Below, piece after piece: positions 26,158-34,608 of a DNA stretch of 58,360 nucleotides. The stretch lies in the NCBI GenBank assembly GCA_963540225.1, contig CAUTNH010000002.1, positions 1 through 58,360 of the forward strand. The letters are read 5' to 3'. Source of the DNA: CAUTNH01 sp963540225. GTDB taxonomy: Bacteria; Bacillota_I; Bacilli_A; Acholeplasmatales; Acholeplasmataceae. How positions within the stretch are numbered: position 1 is the first letter of the stretch; every line of letters starts with the position of its first letter. A program made the position numbers and the translations under genes. The notes beneath the pieces were generated by a model. The model was not told where the DNA came from. It searched no databases and saw nothing but the letters and a program-made list of their open reading frames with translations.

Positions 26158-27096
26158 TTAATTTTTGATTATTCCTATTTTATTTATAAGTATACCAATA
26201 CCAAACGATAATGCCGATATAAATATTGCTATACCAGCCATTGTGAAAAAATTCCTTTTAAGACTTTGCTTTTTGGCAATACTCATATAAAAATTAAATA
26301 AAAATATTATTATAATTGCAAATATAAACATTAAAGAAATACTTACAATTTTATTTTTTAAAACAAGATATGGTAGAGTTAAAATAAAAACAGTGAAAAG
26401 ATAACTTACTCCTGATAAAAATAATGCTTTAAATGGCTTTAAATCTTTTGTTTGTCTTGCTGATATAAAACTTGATGCAGCCATAGACATAGCAGCAGAT
26501 ATTCCTGTAATTAAACTTATTATATAAACTACTTTTAAATTATTTAAAGCAAATGTATAACCAGCAATTGCAGCAGACATTTCAACTATTGCATCATTTA
26601 ATCCTAAAACAACAATAGATACATATTCAAGTTTATTTTCATCACAAATTTTACTAATTAAATCTAAATGTTCTTTTTCCTCTGTTGCAATATGTTTTAT
26701 TATTATATCATCATTTGATAAAAAAACACTATAGCTTGTAAGAAGCTTTTCTTCTATTTTTTCAAGCATTCTAAGCGAAAATGTAATTCCAAATAAAGAA
26801 TTTATAAAATAATGATACATTAAATAAAGAAAATTTATTCTAGTTTTTTTTAGCGTTTTTTCTTCAAGCAACATTAGATGCTTTTTATCTTGAATAATAA
26901 GATTTTTAAGTATTTCAATTTTAGAATCATTTATGCCATTTTTATTTTTTCTTGAAATCTTTTTTAATGTCTTTTCATAAAGTTTAATTGATAAAAGTTC
27001 AAATACGGATGATTTTTTATAAAACTTATCAACTATTTTTTTACGCTTTTCTTCTTTTCTTTTTTTTAACTTCAAGGAGTTAAATATAACTTTCAT
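26158..27096 (-). CDS. Ferritin-like/VIT1 family metal transporter
   Basis: This 312-residue protein combines an N-terminal helical ferritin-like (rubrerythrin) domain (about 20-150) with a VIT1/CCC1 membrane domain (about 155-312). The first has HIATEEKEHLDL near 136-147, a typical EExxH di-iron ligand motif. The second starts GLNDAIVEMSAAIAGYTFAL near 166-185, followed by SMAASSFISARQ. VIT1/CCC1 proteins move iron or manganese out of the cytosol. It lies between gyrA and serS with start and stop overlapping gyrA as TAATG. Metal export inside a gyrase operon is unusual. Confidence 0.88.
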   Translation of the reverse strand: MKVIFNSLKLKKRKEEKRKKIVDKFYKKSSVFELLSIKLYEKTLKKISRKNKNGINDSKIEILKNLIIQDKKHLMLLEEKTLKKTRINFLYLMYHYFINSLFGITFSLRMLEKIEEKLLTSYSVFLSNDDIIIKHIATEEKEHLDLISKICDENKLEYVSIVVLGLNDAIVEMSAAIAGYTFALNNLKVVYIISLITGISAAMSMAASSFISARQTKDLKPFKALFLSGVSYLFTVFILTLPYLVLKNKIVSISLMFIFAIIIIFLFNFYMSIAKKQSLKRNFFTMAGIAIFISALSFGIGILINKIGIIKN

Positions 27097-29702
27097 TATT
27101 TAATCTTTTTATCTTTTGATTGTTTTTTATCTAGTTTCTTAGAACCTATTTTATCATTTGTAATTTCTTCATCGTCTTCATCTGGGATAATTTCATCTGT
27201 TTCGCCTTCCTCATGTGGAATTATGGCAGTGGTTGCAACTTTTTGATTATCTTTTAACCTAATAATTCTTACTCCTTGAGTCGATCTACCTATTTCTGAT
27301 ATTTGATCTATTGCAACTCTTATAACCATTCCAAGATCAGTTGAAATAATTAAATCTTCATCTTTTCCAACTTGTGAAAGATTTTTTAAATTACCATTTT
27401 TTGTTGTAACATTTAAAGTTTTTACACCCATACCACCACGGTGTTGACTTCTATACTCATTGGCTTTGGTTTTTTTACCATAACCTTTTTCAGTTACAAC
27501 TAAAATTGATTCTGAACTATCTTTAGATATTACAGCAGCACCAACTATTTTTTCTCTTGGTTTTAAATTCATACCAATAACACCAGCAGCCTGTCTTCCC
27601 ATAACTCTAACCTCAGTCTCTGCAAATCTTGTTGCTTTACCATTGCTTGCACCAAGAATAATATCTTTACTACCATCAGTTACAACAACTTTTAAAAGTT
27701 CATCATTAGCTTTCAAATCTATTGCAATAATTCCTGATGTATTTATATTTTTAAACTGTGATACTTTAGTTCTTTTTACAATACCTTTTTTAGTTATAAA
27801 AAATAAATTTAAGCCATCATCTTCAAAATCTTTAACTGTTGCAAGAGATGCAAATGTTTCATCTTTATCAAAATTTAATAAATTAACAATCGGAAGCCCT
27901 CTCGAATGACGTGAGCCTTCTGGTATTTGATAGCCTTTAATCTTATAGACTCTGCCTTTGTTTGTGAAGAATAAATGATAATCATGAGTTGATGTCATCT
28001 TAATTGAATCAATGAAATCATCCTCATATAACTTCATACCAGACAATCCAACACCATTTCTATTTTGAAGTTTATAACTATCAAGTTGCATTCTTTTAAC
28101 ATATCCATTATTAGAAATTGTAACTATTACATCTTGAACTGGAATTAAATCTTCATTTTCAATTGAAAAATCACATGTCATATCAATTGTTGAACGACGT
28201 TCTCTTGCATAAAGTTGTTTAATTTGAAGTGCTTCTTCTTTAATAATTTCAAGTTTTCTTTTTTCACTTTTTAGAATTTGCTGATAATCTTTAACTTGAT
28301 TTCTTAACTCCATTGCCTCTTTATTGATATTTTCAATTTCAAGACCAGTTAATTTTTGAAGCTTCATATCAAGTATTGCTTGAGCCTGAATATCATCTAT
28401 TTTTAGCTCTTTACATAATCTTAACTTAGCTTCTTCTGTAGTCTTACTTTTTTTAATTATAGCAATTGTTTTATCAATATTATTTAATGCCTTTATTAAA
28501 CCTTCTAAAATATGAAGTCTTGCCTCAGCTTTTTCTAAAAGATATTGAGTTCTTCTTTGAACAATACTAAGCTGGAAGTTTAAAAAGTTTTGTAAAATAT
28601 CAGTAAGTGATACTGTCTCAGGTTGTCCATTTACAAGGGCAATCATATTTATTCCAAATGATGATTGCAATTGGGTATGTTTATATAAGTTATTTATTAA
28701 AACAGTAGGTATAACATCACGTCTTACCTCAATAACTATTCTCATTCCCTTTAAAGTTGATTCATCTCTTAAATCAGTTATACCATCAACTAATTTTTCT
28801 TTTGCAGCTTCTGCTATTCTTTCAAGAAGTCTTGTTTTATTTACAAGATAAGGAATTTCACTAATTATAAGTTGAGTTTTATTTTTAGTCTCAACAACGT
28901 CGATTTTAGCTCTTATAGCAATAATTCCATTACCAGTTTCATAAGCATTTTTTAATCCTGTTAAACCTATAATTGTTCCACCTGTAGGAAAATCTGGCCC
29001 CTGAATATATTTCATAAGCTCAACTGTTGAGATTTGTGGATTATCAATAAATGCAATAAAACCATCTAATACCTCACCTAGATTATGTGGTGGAATATTT
29101 GTTGCCATACCAACTGCTATACCAGTTGAACCATTTACTAAAATATTAGGAAATTTTACAGGTAAAACAGATGGTTCATTTTCAGTATTATCATAGTTAG
29201 GAATAAAATCAACTGTGTTTTTATCAAGATCTCTTACAAGCTCCATAGCAATTTTGCTCATCCTAGCCTCGGTATAACGCATTGCTGCTGCTCCATCACC
29301 ATCAATTGAACCAAAATTACCATGACCGTCAACAAGCGGATGATGGTATGAAAAATCTTGCGCCATTCTAACCATTGCCTCATATATAGAAGAATCACCA
29401 TGAGGATGATATTTACCCATTACCTCACCGACAATTCTTGCTGATTTTTTATACTGAGTATTAGCACGAATACCAAGATCGTTCATTGTATAAACTATTC
29501 TTCTTTGAACAGGCTTAAACCCATCTCTTACATCAGGAAGTGCACGTGAAACTATTACACTCATTGCATAACTTAAAAAGGAATTTTTCATCTCAGTTGA
29601 TATATTAACCTCTTTAATTTTGCCGTGGTTAATATCTTTTATATTTTCATCATCTTCGACATCTTCGTTTTCTTCTAATATATCTTTTTTGTTATCATCC
29701 AT
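27096..29702 (-). CDS. gyrA: DNA gyrase subunit A
   Basis: This subunit breaks and rejoins DNA during negative supercoiling. The 868 residues start with an acidic tail of about 35, then ALPDVRDGFKPVQRR near 55-70, and GAAAMRYTEARMSK with the catalytic Tyr near 145. The C-terminal DNA-wrapping pinwheel (about 530-830) contains a GyrA box read as QHRGGMG, one residue off the usual QRRGG. An extended acidic and basic tail ends the protein. It follows gyrB by 14 bases. The GyrA box and pairing with gyrB support gyrase over topoisomerase IV. Confidence 0.97.
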   Translation of the reverse strand: MDDNKKDILEENEDVEDDENIKDINHGKIKEVNISTEMKNSFLSYAMSVIVSRALPDVRDGFKPVQRRIVYTMNDLGIRANTQYKKSARIVGEVMGKYHPHGDSSIYEAMVRMAQDFSYHHPLVDGHGNFGSIDGDGAAAMRYTEARMSKIAMELVRDLDKNTVDFIPNYDNTENEPSVLPVKFPNILVNGSTGIAVGMATNIPPHNLGEVLDGFIAFIDNPQISTVELMKYIQGPDFPTGGTIIGLTGLKNAYETGNGIIAIRAKIDVVETKNKTQLIISEIPYLVNKTRLLERIAEAAKEKLVDGITDLRDESTLKGMRIVIEVRRDVIPTVLINNLYKHTQLQSSFGINMIALVNGQPETVSLTDILQNFLNFQLSIVQRRTQYLLEKAEARLHILEGLIKALNNIDKTIAIIKKSKTTEEAKLRLCKELKIDDIQAQAILDMKLQKLTGLEIENINKEAMELRNQVKDYQQILKSEKRKLEIIKEEALQIKQLYARERRSTIDMTCDFSIENEDLIPVQDVIVTISNNGYVKRMQLDSYKLQNRNGVGLSGMKLYEDDFIDSIKMTSTHDYHLFFTNKGRVYKIKGYQIPEGSRHSRGLPIVNLLNFDKDETFASLATVKDFEDDGLNLFFITKKGIVKRTKVSQFKNINTSGIIAIDLKANDELLKVVVTDGSKDIILGASNGKATRFAETEVRVMGRQAAGVIGMNLKPREKIVGAAVISKDSSESILVVTEKGYGKKTKANEYRSQHRGGMGVKTLNVTTKNGNLKNLSQVGKDEDLIISTDLGMVIRVAIDQISEIGRSTQGVRIIRLKDNQKVATTAIIPHEEGETDEIIPDEDDEEITNDKIGSKKLDKKQSKDKKIK

Positions 29703-29716
29703 TTTAATATTCTCCT

Positions 29717-31648
29717 TTAAGCATCAATGTTTTTAGCATATATTGCATTAGCCTGAATAAATTCTTTTCTTGGTTCAACTTCATCACCCATTAAGGTTGT
29801 AAAGATTGCATCGGCATCCATTGCATCCTCTGTTGATACTTGTAAAAGTGTTCTTGTATCAGGATTCATTGTAGTATCCCATAACTGCTCTGGATTCATC
29901 TCACCAAGACCTTTATATCTTTGTATTTGGAATGTTTTCATCTCTTTTTGTAGTTGTTCAAGTCTTGCCTCAGTATATGCATACTCAACCTTTTTACCTT
30001 GTGATATTTTATAAAGTGGTGGTTGAGCAATATAAATATAGCCTTTATCAACTAAGTCTTTCATATAACGATAGAAAAATGTTAATAAAAGTGTTCTAAT
30101 ATGTGCACCATCAACATCGGCATCGGTCATAATAATAATTTTATGATATCTTGCTTTTGAACTGTCAAAATCATCAGAACCAATTCCTGTCCCAATTGCT
30201 TTTATAAGAGATAATATTTCTTTATTTGATAATATCTTATCAAGTCTTGCTTTTTCAACATTTAATACCTTACCACGTAAAGGTAAGATTGCTTGAAACT
30301 CTGAATTTCTTCCTTGTTTTGCAGAACCACCCGCTGAATCTCCTTCAACAATATATAGCTCTGATATCTCAGGTCTACGACTACGACAATCCGCAAGCTT
30401 TGATGCAAATCCTAAATTATCAAGCGGTGATTTTCTTCTTGTTGCATCTTTGGCTTTTCTTGCGGCAATTCTTGCAACTCCTGCAGAAATTGCTTTTTCC
30501 ATAATAGCCTTTGCGTCATCTGGATTTTCGTATAAGAATTTAATAAGAGACTCACCTACAAGTTGACTTACAAGTTGACGAACCTCAGGATTTCCAAGTT
30601 TTGTTTTAGTTTGTCCTTCAAATTGAGGATTAGGATGTTTTACAGAAATTACCGCAATAATCCCTTCCCTTGTATCTTCTCCAATAAGTGATTCTTGATT
30701 TTTTTTAATTAGATTTTCTTTTTGGCCATAGTTATTAAGCTCTCTTGTTAAAGCAAGTTTAAAACCATCCTCATGCATACCACCTTCATGAGTAATAATA
30801 TTATTTACAAATGAATAAATATTAGTTGCATAAGAATCGTTATATTGAACTGCTACTTCAACTGTAATATTATTTACAGTTTTTTCAAGGTAAAAAAGTT
30901 CCTGATTTATCTTAGGTCTTTTAGAATTTAAAAAATCAACATATTCTTTTATACCACCTTCATAACAATACTCTTCTTTTAAAATTGGTGATACTCTTCT
31001 ATCTGCTATTTCTATTTTTAAACCTTTATTTAAAAATGCAAGTTGTTGAATGCGGTTTCTTAAAATTTCATAATCATATTCCTGGCAATCTGTAAATATT
31101 GTCTTATCAAATTTAAATGATACTATTGTGCCATGATCAGTTGATGAACCAACTGTTTGAAGCTCGCATGTTGGCTTACCTTTGGAATAACTTTGAGTAT
31201 ATATTTTTCCATCTCTGTGAATTTCAATATCAAAATTATCTGACAATGCATTTACAACAGATGCACCAACTCCGTGAAGTCCACCTGATACTTTATATGA
31301 TTTACCATCAAATTTACCGCCTGCATGAAGTACAGTTAAAATTGTCTCTACTGCTGGTTTTTTTGTTTTAGGATGAATATCAACAGGTATTCCTCTACCA
31401 TCATCAGATACCTTAATAACATTACCTTTTAATATTTCAACATTTATTTTAGTGGCATATCCTGCTAGAACTTCATCAATTGAATTATCAACTATCTCCC
31501 AGACAAGATGATGAAGTCCACGAGAACCAGTAGAACCAATATACATACCAGGTCTTTTTCTTACTGCTTCAAGACCTTCTAAAACTTGGATATTTTTGGC
31601 ACTATATTCCTCACTTGCATTTTCTATATCTTTTTCATCTTCTACCAC
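29717..31648 (-). CDS. gyrB: DNA gyrase subunit B
   Basis: This ATPase subunit drives strand passage with GyrA. The 643 residues include NIQVLEGLEAVRKRPGMYIGS, quoted in part (LEAVRKRPGMYIG, about 28-40), the ATP site VDNSIDEVLAG and DDGRGIPVDIHPKTK, the Toprim motifs EGDSAGGSAKQGRN near 425 and MTDADVDGAHIRTLLL near 500, and the C-terminal QRYKGLGEMNPEQLW. The start is a GTG at 31648: AAGGAG, at the end of recF, lies seven bases before it, and the ATG two bases upstream is in another frame. It lies between recF and gyrA as in Bacillus. Confidence 0.97.
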   Translation of the reverse strand: MVEDEKDIENASEEYSAKNIQVLEGLEAVRKRPGMYIGSTGSRGLHHLVWEIVDNSIDEVLAGYATKINVEILKGNVIKVSDDGRGIPVDIHPKTKKPAVETILTVLHAGGKFDGKSYKVSGGLHGVGASVVNALSDNFDIEIHRDGKIYTQSYSKGKPTCELQTVGSSTDHGTIVSFKFDKTIFTDCQEYDYEILRNRIQQLAFLNKGLKIEIADRRVSPILKEEYCYEGGIKEYVDFLNSKRPKINQELFYLEKTVNNITVEVAVQYNDSYATNIYSFVNNIITHEGGMHEDGFKLALTRELNNYGQKENLIKKNQESLIGEDTREGIIAVISVKHPNPQFEGQTKTKLGNPEVRQLVSQLVGESLIKFLYENPDDAKAIMEKAISAGVARIAARKAKDATRRKSPLDNLGFASKLADCRSRRPEISELYIVEGDSAGGSAKQGRNSEFQAILPLRGKVLNVEKARLDKILSNKEILSLIKAIGTGIGSDDFDSSKARYHKIIIMTDADVDGAHIRTLLLTFFYRYMKDLVDKGYIYIAQPPLYKISQGKKVEYAYTEARLEQLQKEMKTFQIQRYKGLGEMNPEQLWDTTMNPDTRTLLQVSTEDAMDADAIFTTLMGDEVEPRKEFIQANAIYAKNIDA

Positions 31649-31649
31649 A

Positions 31650-32678
31650 TTACCACTCCTTATTCTCTATTTTTATTCTTGTAAACTTATCATTTTTTAT
31701 ATCTTTTACTGATGAAATTATTATTTGAATATCATTTGTAAAAGTATCAAATACTTTTTCTATATTTTTACTATCCAGCATATTTGTAATATCATCAATT
31801 AAAAAAATTGGTGTTTTATTATTTTTTAATAAATTATTAATGATTGCATATTTAATTTTTAAAAGACTTAATTGCATTTCTCCATTAGATGCAATTTTTT
31901 TTATTTCTTCATTATTTAATAAAATCTTATAATCGTCTTTTTGAATACCATTTAGTGTTTGTTTATAATCAATTTCTTTTTTAAAATTTTTCTTAAAGTA
32001 TTTTTCTAAATTCTCAATTTTAGTATCTGGCTCATATCTAAGCGATATATTTAAATTAGAAAATAAATTAAGTAAATGTAGTTCCTCATTTAATCTATTT
32101 ATATAATCACTTCTTATCTTTATGATTAAACTTGCAAGCTCAATTAGCTGATCAGATACTATATTAAAAAATGTTAAATCAGAATCATATGTTAGATTTT
32201 TTAAAATTAAATTACGTTGCTTTAATATTTTTTTATATCGCAAAACATAACCAGAATATTTTTTATCAATTTGCACAATCTCAAAATCAAAATAATCTCT
32301 TCTTACCTGAGGATTTAAATTAAGTAAATTAAAATCTAAATTAGTAAATGATACAACTGGATATAAACCTATAAAATCACTAACTTTTTTTATATGACTT
32401 TTATTTAAATATATATTTTTACTATCATTTGAAAAGATAGTCTCAATAATATTTTTATCATCTTCTAAAACAATTTTAAAAAAGTTTTCATCTTTTTTTA
32501 TCAAGTCATTTAGGTTTGTTGTCTTAAAACTTTTTGTTGTTAATGCATAATATATTGCCTCTAAAATCGTTGTTTTTCCAGTTGCATTTTCGCCATATAA
32601 TAAAATTTTATCTTTTGCAAATTCAAGATTTAAATCTTTATGAAGACGCAAATTTTTTATAGATATTTTTTTAATCAT
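31650..32678 (-). CDS. recF: DNA replication and repair protein RecF
   Basis: RecF is an SMC-like ATPase that helps load RecA at gaps. The 342 residues are a little shorter than the usual 360-370. The Walker A loop is YGENATGKTTIL near 28-39, the signature region IASNGEMQLSLL near 262 is divergent from the usual SxGQ, and Walker B is IFLIDDITNMLD near 297-308. The start ATG overlaps the yaaA stop (ATGA) and the next gene is gyrB, two bases away. The order yaaA-recF-gyrB-gyrA supports the call. Confidence 0.93.
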   Translation of the reverse strand: MIKKISIKNLRLHKDLNLEFAKDKILLYGENATGKTTILEAIYYALTTKSFKTTNLNDLIKKDENFFKIVLEDDKNIIETIFSNDSKNIYLNKSHIKKVSDFIGLYPVVSFTNLDFNLLNLNPQVRRDYFDFEIVQIDKKYSGYVLRYKKILKQRNLILKNLTYDSDLTFFNIVSDQLIELASLIIKIRSDYINRLNEELHLLNLFSNLNISLRYEPDTKIENLEKYFKKNFKKEIDYKQTLNGIQKDDYKILLNNEEIKKIASNGEMQLSLLKIKYAIINNLLKNNKTPIFLIDDITNMLDSKNIEKVFDTFTNDIQIIISSVKDIKNDKFTRIKIENKEW

Positions 32679-32881
32679 TCAACCACATATTCCAAATTAT
32701 CAATTAAAACAACATCGCCTTTATTAAGTTTTCTTCCTCGTCTTTTTTCAACTATTCCATTTACTAAAATATCATTTTCTAAAAGATAATATTTAGCCTG
32801 TCCGCCACTTTGAATAATATCATTAATTTTTAGAAACTTCCCAAGTGTCAAAAAGACGCTTTTTTCATCATTTTTTTGCAT
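32675..32881 (-). CDS. yaaA: S4-domain RNA-binding protein YaaA (RlbA)
   Basis: This 68-residue protein is a single S4 domain: LGKFLKINDIIQSGGQAKYY, quoted in part (LKINDIIQSGGQAK, about 17-30), then LVNGIVEKRRGRKLNKGD near 39-56. Small S4 proteins of this type sit before recF in many low-GC Gram-positive genomes and are linked to ribosome biogenesis. AAGGA lies before the ATG and a strong extended -10 promoter lies upstream, so it heads the operon that reaches the histidine kinase about 10 kb away. Confidence 0.93.
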   Translation of the reverse strand: MQKNDEKSVFLTLGKFLKINDIIQSGGQAKYYLLENDILVNGIVEKRRGRKLNKGDVVLIDNLEYVVE

Positions 32882-32903
32882 TTTTTCCTTATAATACTAT
32901 TAA

Positions 32904-32912
32904 ATTATAACA
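32904..32912 (-). promoter_or_regulatory. Extended -10 promoter of the yaaA-recF-gyrBA operon
   Basis: On the minus strand the sequence reads TGTTATAAT. Transcription would begin near 32897, leaving a leader of about 15 bases that holds the AAGGA ribosome site. Divergent from the eno promoters. Confidence 0.65.
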
Positions 32913-33059
32913 AAAATAGCCCTTTTTTTCAAATTTAAAAGCGTTTTTTAAAAAATACGAATATTTTATCGTCTTATGCAATAACTATAAAATTAGGCAT
33001 TTTTTAATATTTAATTACCTTTTTTAATTATCATAAAATATGTAAAAAAAGATGATTTG

Positions 33060-33082
33060 TGTTAAAATAAAATTGTTAAAAT
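33060..33082 (+). promoter_or_regulatory. Two tandem extended -10 elements before enolase
   Basis: TGTTAAAAT occurs twice, at 33060-33068 and 33074-33082, 14 bases apart. Both lie within 45 bases of the eno start and its GGGAG ribosome site. A tandem promoter would fit a highly expressed glycolytic gene. -35 boxes are weak. Confidence 0.5.
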
Positions 33083-33104
33083 AAATGAAAAGGGAGATAA
33101 TAAA

Positions 33105-34397
33105 ATGCCATTTATTACAGATGTTTACGCAAGAGAAGTTCTTGATTCAAGAGGTAATCCAACTGTAGAAGTTGAAGTATATACAGAATCAGGAGCAAAA
33201 GGAAGTGCAATTGTTCCATCAGGTGCTTCAACAGGAGTTTTTGAAGCGGTTGAGTTAAGAGATGGAGATAAAAAAAGATACCTTGGTAAAGGTGTTTTAA
33301 AAGCAGTTGAAAATGTTAATGATATAATTGCACCAGAAATTATCGGATTTAATGTTTTAGAGCAAGCAAATATTGATAAAACTTTAATTGAGTTAGATGG
33401 AACTCCAAATAAAGGAAAACTTGGAGCAAATGCAATTTTAGGTATTTCTATGGCTGTTGCAAGAGCTGCAGCAGATTATCTAGGACTTGATTTTTATCGC
33501 TATGTTGGTGGTATGAATGCTAAGGTTTTACCAGTTCCAATGATGAATATAATAAACGGTGGAGCACATGCTGATAACTCAGTTGACTTCCAAGAGTTTA
33601 TGATTATACCAGCAAATTTCAAAACTTTTAAAGATGCTATTCGTTGCGGTGCCGAGGTATTCCATAATCTTAAAAAAGTTCTTGCTAAAAAAGGTTATGC
33701 TACATCTGTTGGTGATGAAGGTGGTTTTGCACCAAATTTAAAAAGCAATGAAGAAGCTCTCCAAACAATTGTAGAGGCTATTAAAGAGGCAGGCTATACA
33801 CCTGGTAAAGATGTATTTCTTGCAATGGATGTTGCAGCAAGCGAATTTTATGATAAAACTAAAAAAGTTTACAAACTTGAAGGTGAAGGTAAAGAATATA
33901 AAGCAAATGAATTAGTTAATTTTTATGAAAGCCTAATTTCTAAATATCCTATTGTATCAATTGAGGATGGTCTTGAACAAGAAGATTGGGAAGGCTGGAA
34001 ACTTTTAACAGATAAAATTGGTGATAGAGTTCAACTTGTTGGTGATGATTTATTTGTTACAAATACTAAAAGACTACAAACAGGAATTGACAAAAAAGTT
34101 GCAAATTCAATCTTAATTAAAGTTAATCAAATAGGTACACTTACTGAAACACTTGATGCAATTGAACTTGCTAAAACAAATGGATACACAACAGTTATAT
34201 CTCATAGAAGTGGCGAAACAGAAGACACACTAATTGCTGATTTAGCAGTTGCCCTAAATGCAGGTCAAATCAAAACTGGTTCAGCATCAAGAACAGATAG
34301 AATTGCTAAGTATAATCAACTTCTAAGAATTGAAGATGAACTTGATGGTATTGGAATTTATCGCGGTGTTGAAACATTTAAAAAGTTCAAAAAATAA
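33105..34397 (+). CDS. eno: Enolase
   Basis: Enolase interconverts 2-phosphoglycerate and phosphoenolpyruvate. The 430 residues are standard length. Seen in order: AREVLDSRGNPTVEVEV at the N-terminus, GASTGVFEAVELRDGD near 39-54, GGAHADNSVDFQEFMI near 153-168, GDEGGFAPNLKSNEEAL near 206-222, SIEDGLEQEDWEGW near 287-300, GDDLFVTN near 314, and the C-terminal SHRSGETEDT with GSASRTDRIAKYNQLL. GGGAG precedes the ATG. It is transcribed alone, with a hairpin about 20 bases after the stop, and diverges from the yaaA operon. Confidence 0.98.
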   Translation: MPFITDVYAREVLDSRGNPTVEVEVYTESGAKGSAIVPSGASTGVFEAVELRDGDKKRYLGKGVLKAVENVNDIIAPEIIGFNVLEQANIDKTLIELDGTPNKGKLGANAILGISMAVARAAADYLGLDFYRYVGGMNAKVLPVPMMNIINGGAHADNSVDFQEFMIIPANFKTFKDAIRCGAEVFHNLKKVLAKKGYATSVGDEGGFAPNLKSNEEALQTIVEAIKEAGYTPGKDVFLAMDVAASEFYDKTKKVYKLEGEGKEYKANELVNFYESLISKYPIVSIEDGLEQEDWEGWKLLTDKIGDRVQLVGDDLFVTNTKRLQTGIDKKVANSILIKVNQIGTLTETLDAIELAKTNGYTTVISHRSGETEDTLIADLAVALNAGQIKTGSASRTDRIAKYNQLLRIEDELDGIGIYRGVETFKKFKK

Positions 34398-34416
34398 TAA
34401 TTAAACATAACTATTA

Positions 34417-34453
34417 AAAGCACCTTGACCAATATTAAAGGTCAAGGTGCTTT
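34417..34453 (+). terminator. Hairpin terminator after enolase
   Basis: A perfect 14-base stem (AAAGCACCTTGACC at 34417-34430 and its complement at 34440-34453) with a nine-base loop lies about 20 bases after the eno stop. The following T-run is only three, so it may be weak or mainly protect the messenger end. The rest of the gap to 34608 is AT-rich with no gene seen. Confidence 0.7.
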
Positions 34454-34608
34454 AACATATACTCCTAGCCATAAATGCTACTTTTAAACCGATTCTAAAA
34501 TCTTAAAAATATTTGTAATTTTTTAAAATACAATAAATAATAAAAGTGAAAAAATTATTTTGCTATTACATTATTAAATAAAAAAGAGTAAAAATATTAA
34601 ATATAATT

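Noticed and set aside
32882..33104. Replication origin in the yaaA-eno gap
   Set aside because: No DnaA box or repeat was seen; the gap is fully used by two divergent promoters.
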